A stretch of DNA of 64,000 bases from assembly GCF_029537235.1 (NCBI RefSeq), contig NZ_CP120640.1, positions 186,001 through 250,000 of the forward strand. Direction: 5' to 3'. Numbering within the stretch: the stretch's first letter is position 1; every line of letters begins with the position of its first letter. Under the pieces are notes generated by a model. It did not search any database. It was not told the DNA's origin and saw only the letters and a program-made list of their open reading frames with translations. Of this stretch, positions 63,638-64,000 are shown one piece after another. Made by a program: the position numbers and the translations under genes. Origin of the DNA: Rhizobium sp. 32-5/1 (GTDB lineage Bacteria; Pseudomonadota; Alphaproteobacteria; Rhizobiales; Rhizobiaceae).

Positions 63638-64000
63638 ATGCAGGACTGGCTCGATAAGCTGACCGATCTTTCCGCGCTACAAGGCGATGAGAGCATCCTC
63701 AAGCAAGCAATTGCCGACTTCGCCGACCAAGCTGGCTTCGGCGGATACGCTTACCTGTACATTCGGCCCGGCCACACGATTGCCGCATCCAACTATCATC
63801 CCGAATGGCGGTCGACCTACTTCCGGCGAAACTTTGAAGCTGTCGATCCAGTCGTCAAACGCGCCAAGTCCTTGAAACAGGCGTTTACATGGAGTGGAGA
63901 GCAGGAACGGCCTCGTCTCTCCAAAGCCGAGCGGGCTTTCTATGCCCAAGCCGCAGACTTCGGCATTCGCTCCGGCATCACCGTCCCGATCAGGGCAGCA
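63638..64000 (+). CDS. traR: TraR-like LuxR-family quorum-sensing regulator, cut by the window edge
   Basis: The first 121 residues are present: the N-terminal autoinducer-binding domain. It begins MQDWLDKLTDLSALQGDESI and keeps the TraR pocket residues Tyr53, Trp57, Asp70 and Trp85 at their Agrobacterium numbers, followed by the TraR-like SKAERAFYAQAADFGIRSGI. The HTH domain lies outside the window. CGGAG precedes the ATG. TraR binds 3-oxo-octanoyl homoserine lactone and activates tra/trb and rep genes of Ti-type plasmids. Its presence marks this as a conjugative rhizobial plasmid. Confidence 0.92.
   Translation, partial: MQDWLDKLTDLSALQGDESILKQAIADFADQAGFGGYAYLYIRPGHTIAASNYHPEWRSTYFRRNFEAVDPVVKRAKSLKQAFTWSGEQERPRLSKAERAFYAQAADFGIRSGITVPIRAA

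Overview
The window reads as an accessory replicon (large plasmid or chromid) of a Rhizobiaceae bacterium (Agrobacterium/Rhizobium/Sinorhizobium type). It is GC-rich and densely coding, full of ABC importers with matched catabolic genes. It carries a RIME-like rhizobial intergenic repeat and two chemoreceptors, and it ends inside a gene that closely resembles traR, the quorum-sensing activator of Ti-type plasmid conjugation. I found no rRNA, tRNA or CRISPR array.

Region 1 (1-18.9 kb) is a catabolic locus of unusual composition. It has a sugar-type ABC importer, aldo/keto reductase, MDR and SDR dehydrogenases, a DUF993 protein, an IolE-like TIM-barrel protein and a class II glycerate kinase. 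These are interleaved with a CoA-transferase, enoyl-CoA hydratase, acyl-CoA dehydrogenase and a private ETF beta/alpha plus ETF:quinone oxidoreductase. Four promoters share one 14-bp palindrome placed 1-3 bases after the -10 box, so the locus looks like a single repressor regulon.

Region 2 (19.3-30.4 kb) has a chemoreceptor, then a minus-strand cluster: oligopeptide-type ABC importer, amidase, RpiR regulator and a class C beta-lactamase-fold hydrolase. The amidase and hydrolase resemble the nylon-oligomer enzymes NylA and NylB. Region 3 (30.5-31.2 kb) is a dead LysR gene fused to an IS1182-type transposase scrap.

Region 4 (31.2-47.3 kb) looks like an organophosphonate locus. The minus-strand operon is aminotransferase, phosphonopyruvate hydrolase (palA-like), a 79-aa protein, kbl, tdh and an Na/Pi transporter. 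A LysR gene separates it from a plus-strand Ugp-type ABC importer, two aminotransferases and an alkaline-phosphatase-superfamily phosphodiesterase, followed by a PhnF/HutC-like regulator remnant. Region 5 (47.4-49.1 kb) holds a serine recombinase and an IS6-family element.

Region 6 (49.2-63.4 kb) has a second chemoreceptor and a complete N-acetylglucosamine system: ABC importer, Gfo/Idh oxidoreductase, ROK regulator, GlcNAc kinase, GntR regulator, SIS-type deaminase and NagA. One 25-bp operator-like sequence occurs at both of its promoters. traR follows nagA directly.

Nine places in eight otherwise intact genes have lost exactly one base, mostly or always C or G and sometimes in short homopolymers. 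This pattern looks more like base-calling error than decay, so those genes may be intact in the organism.
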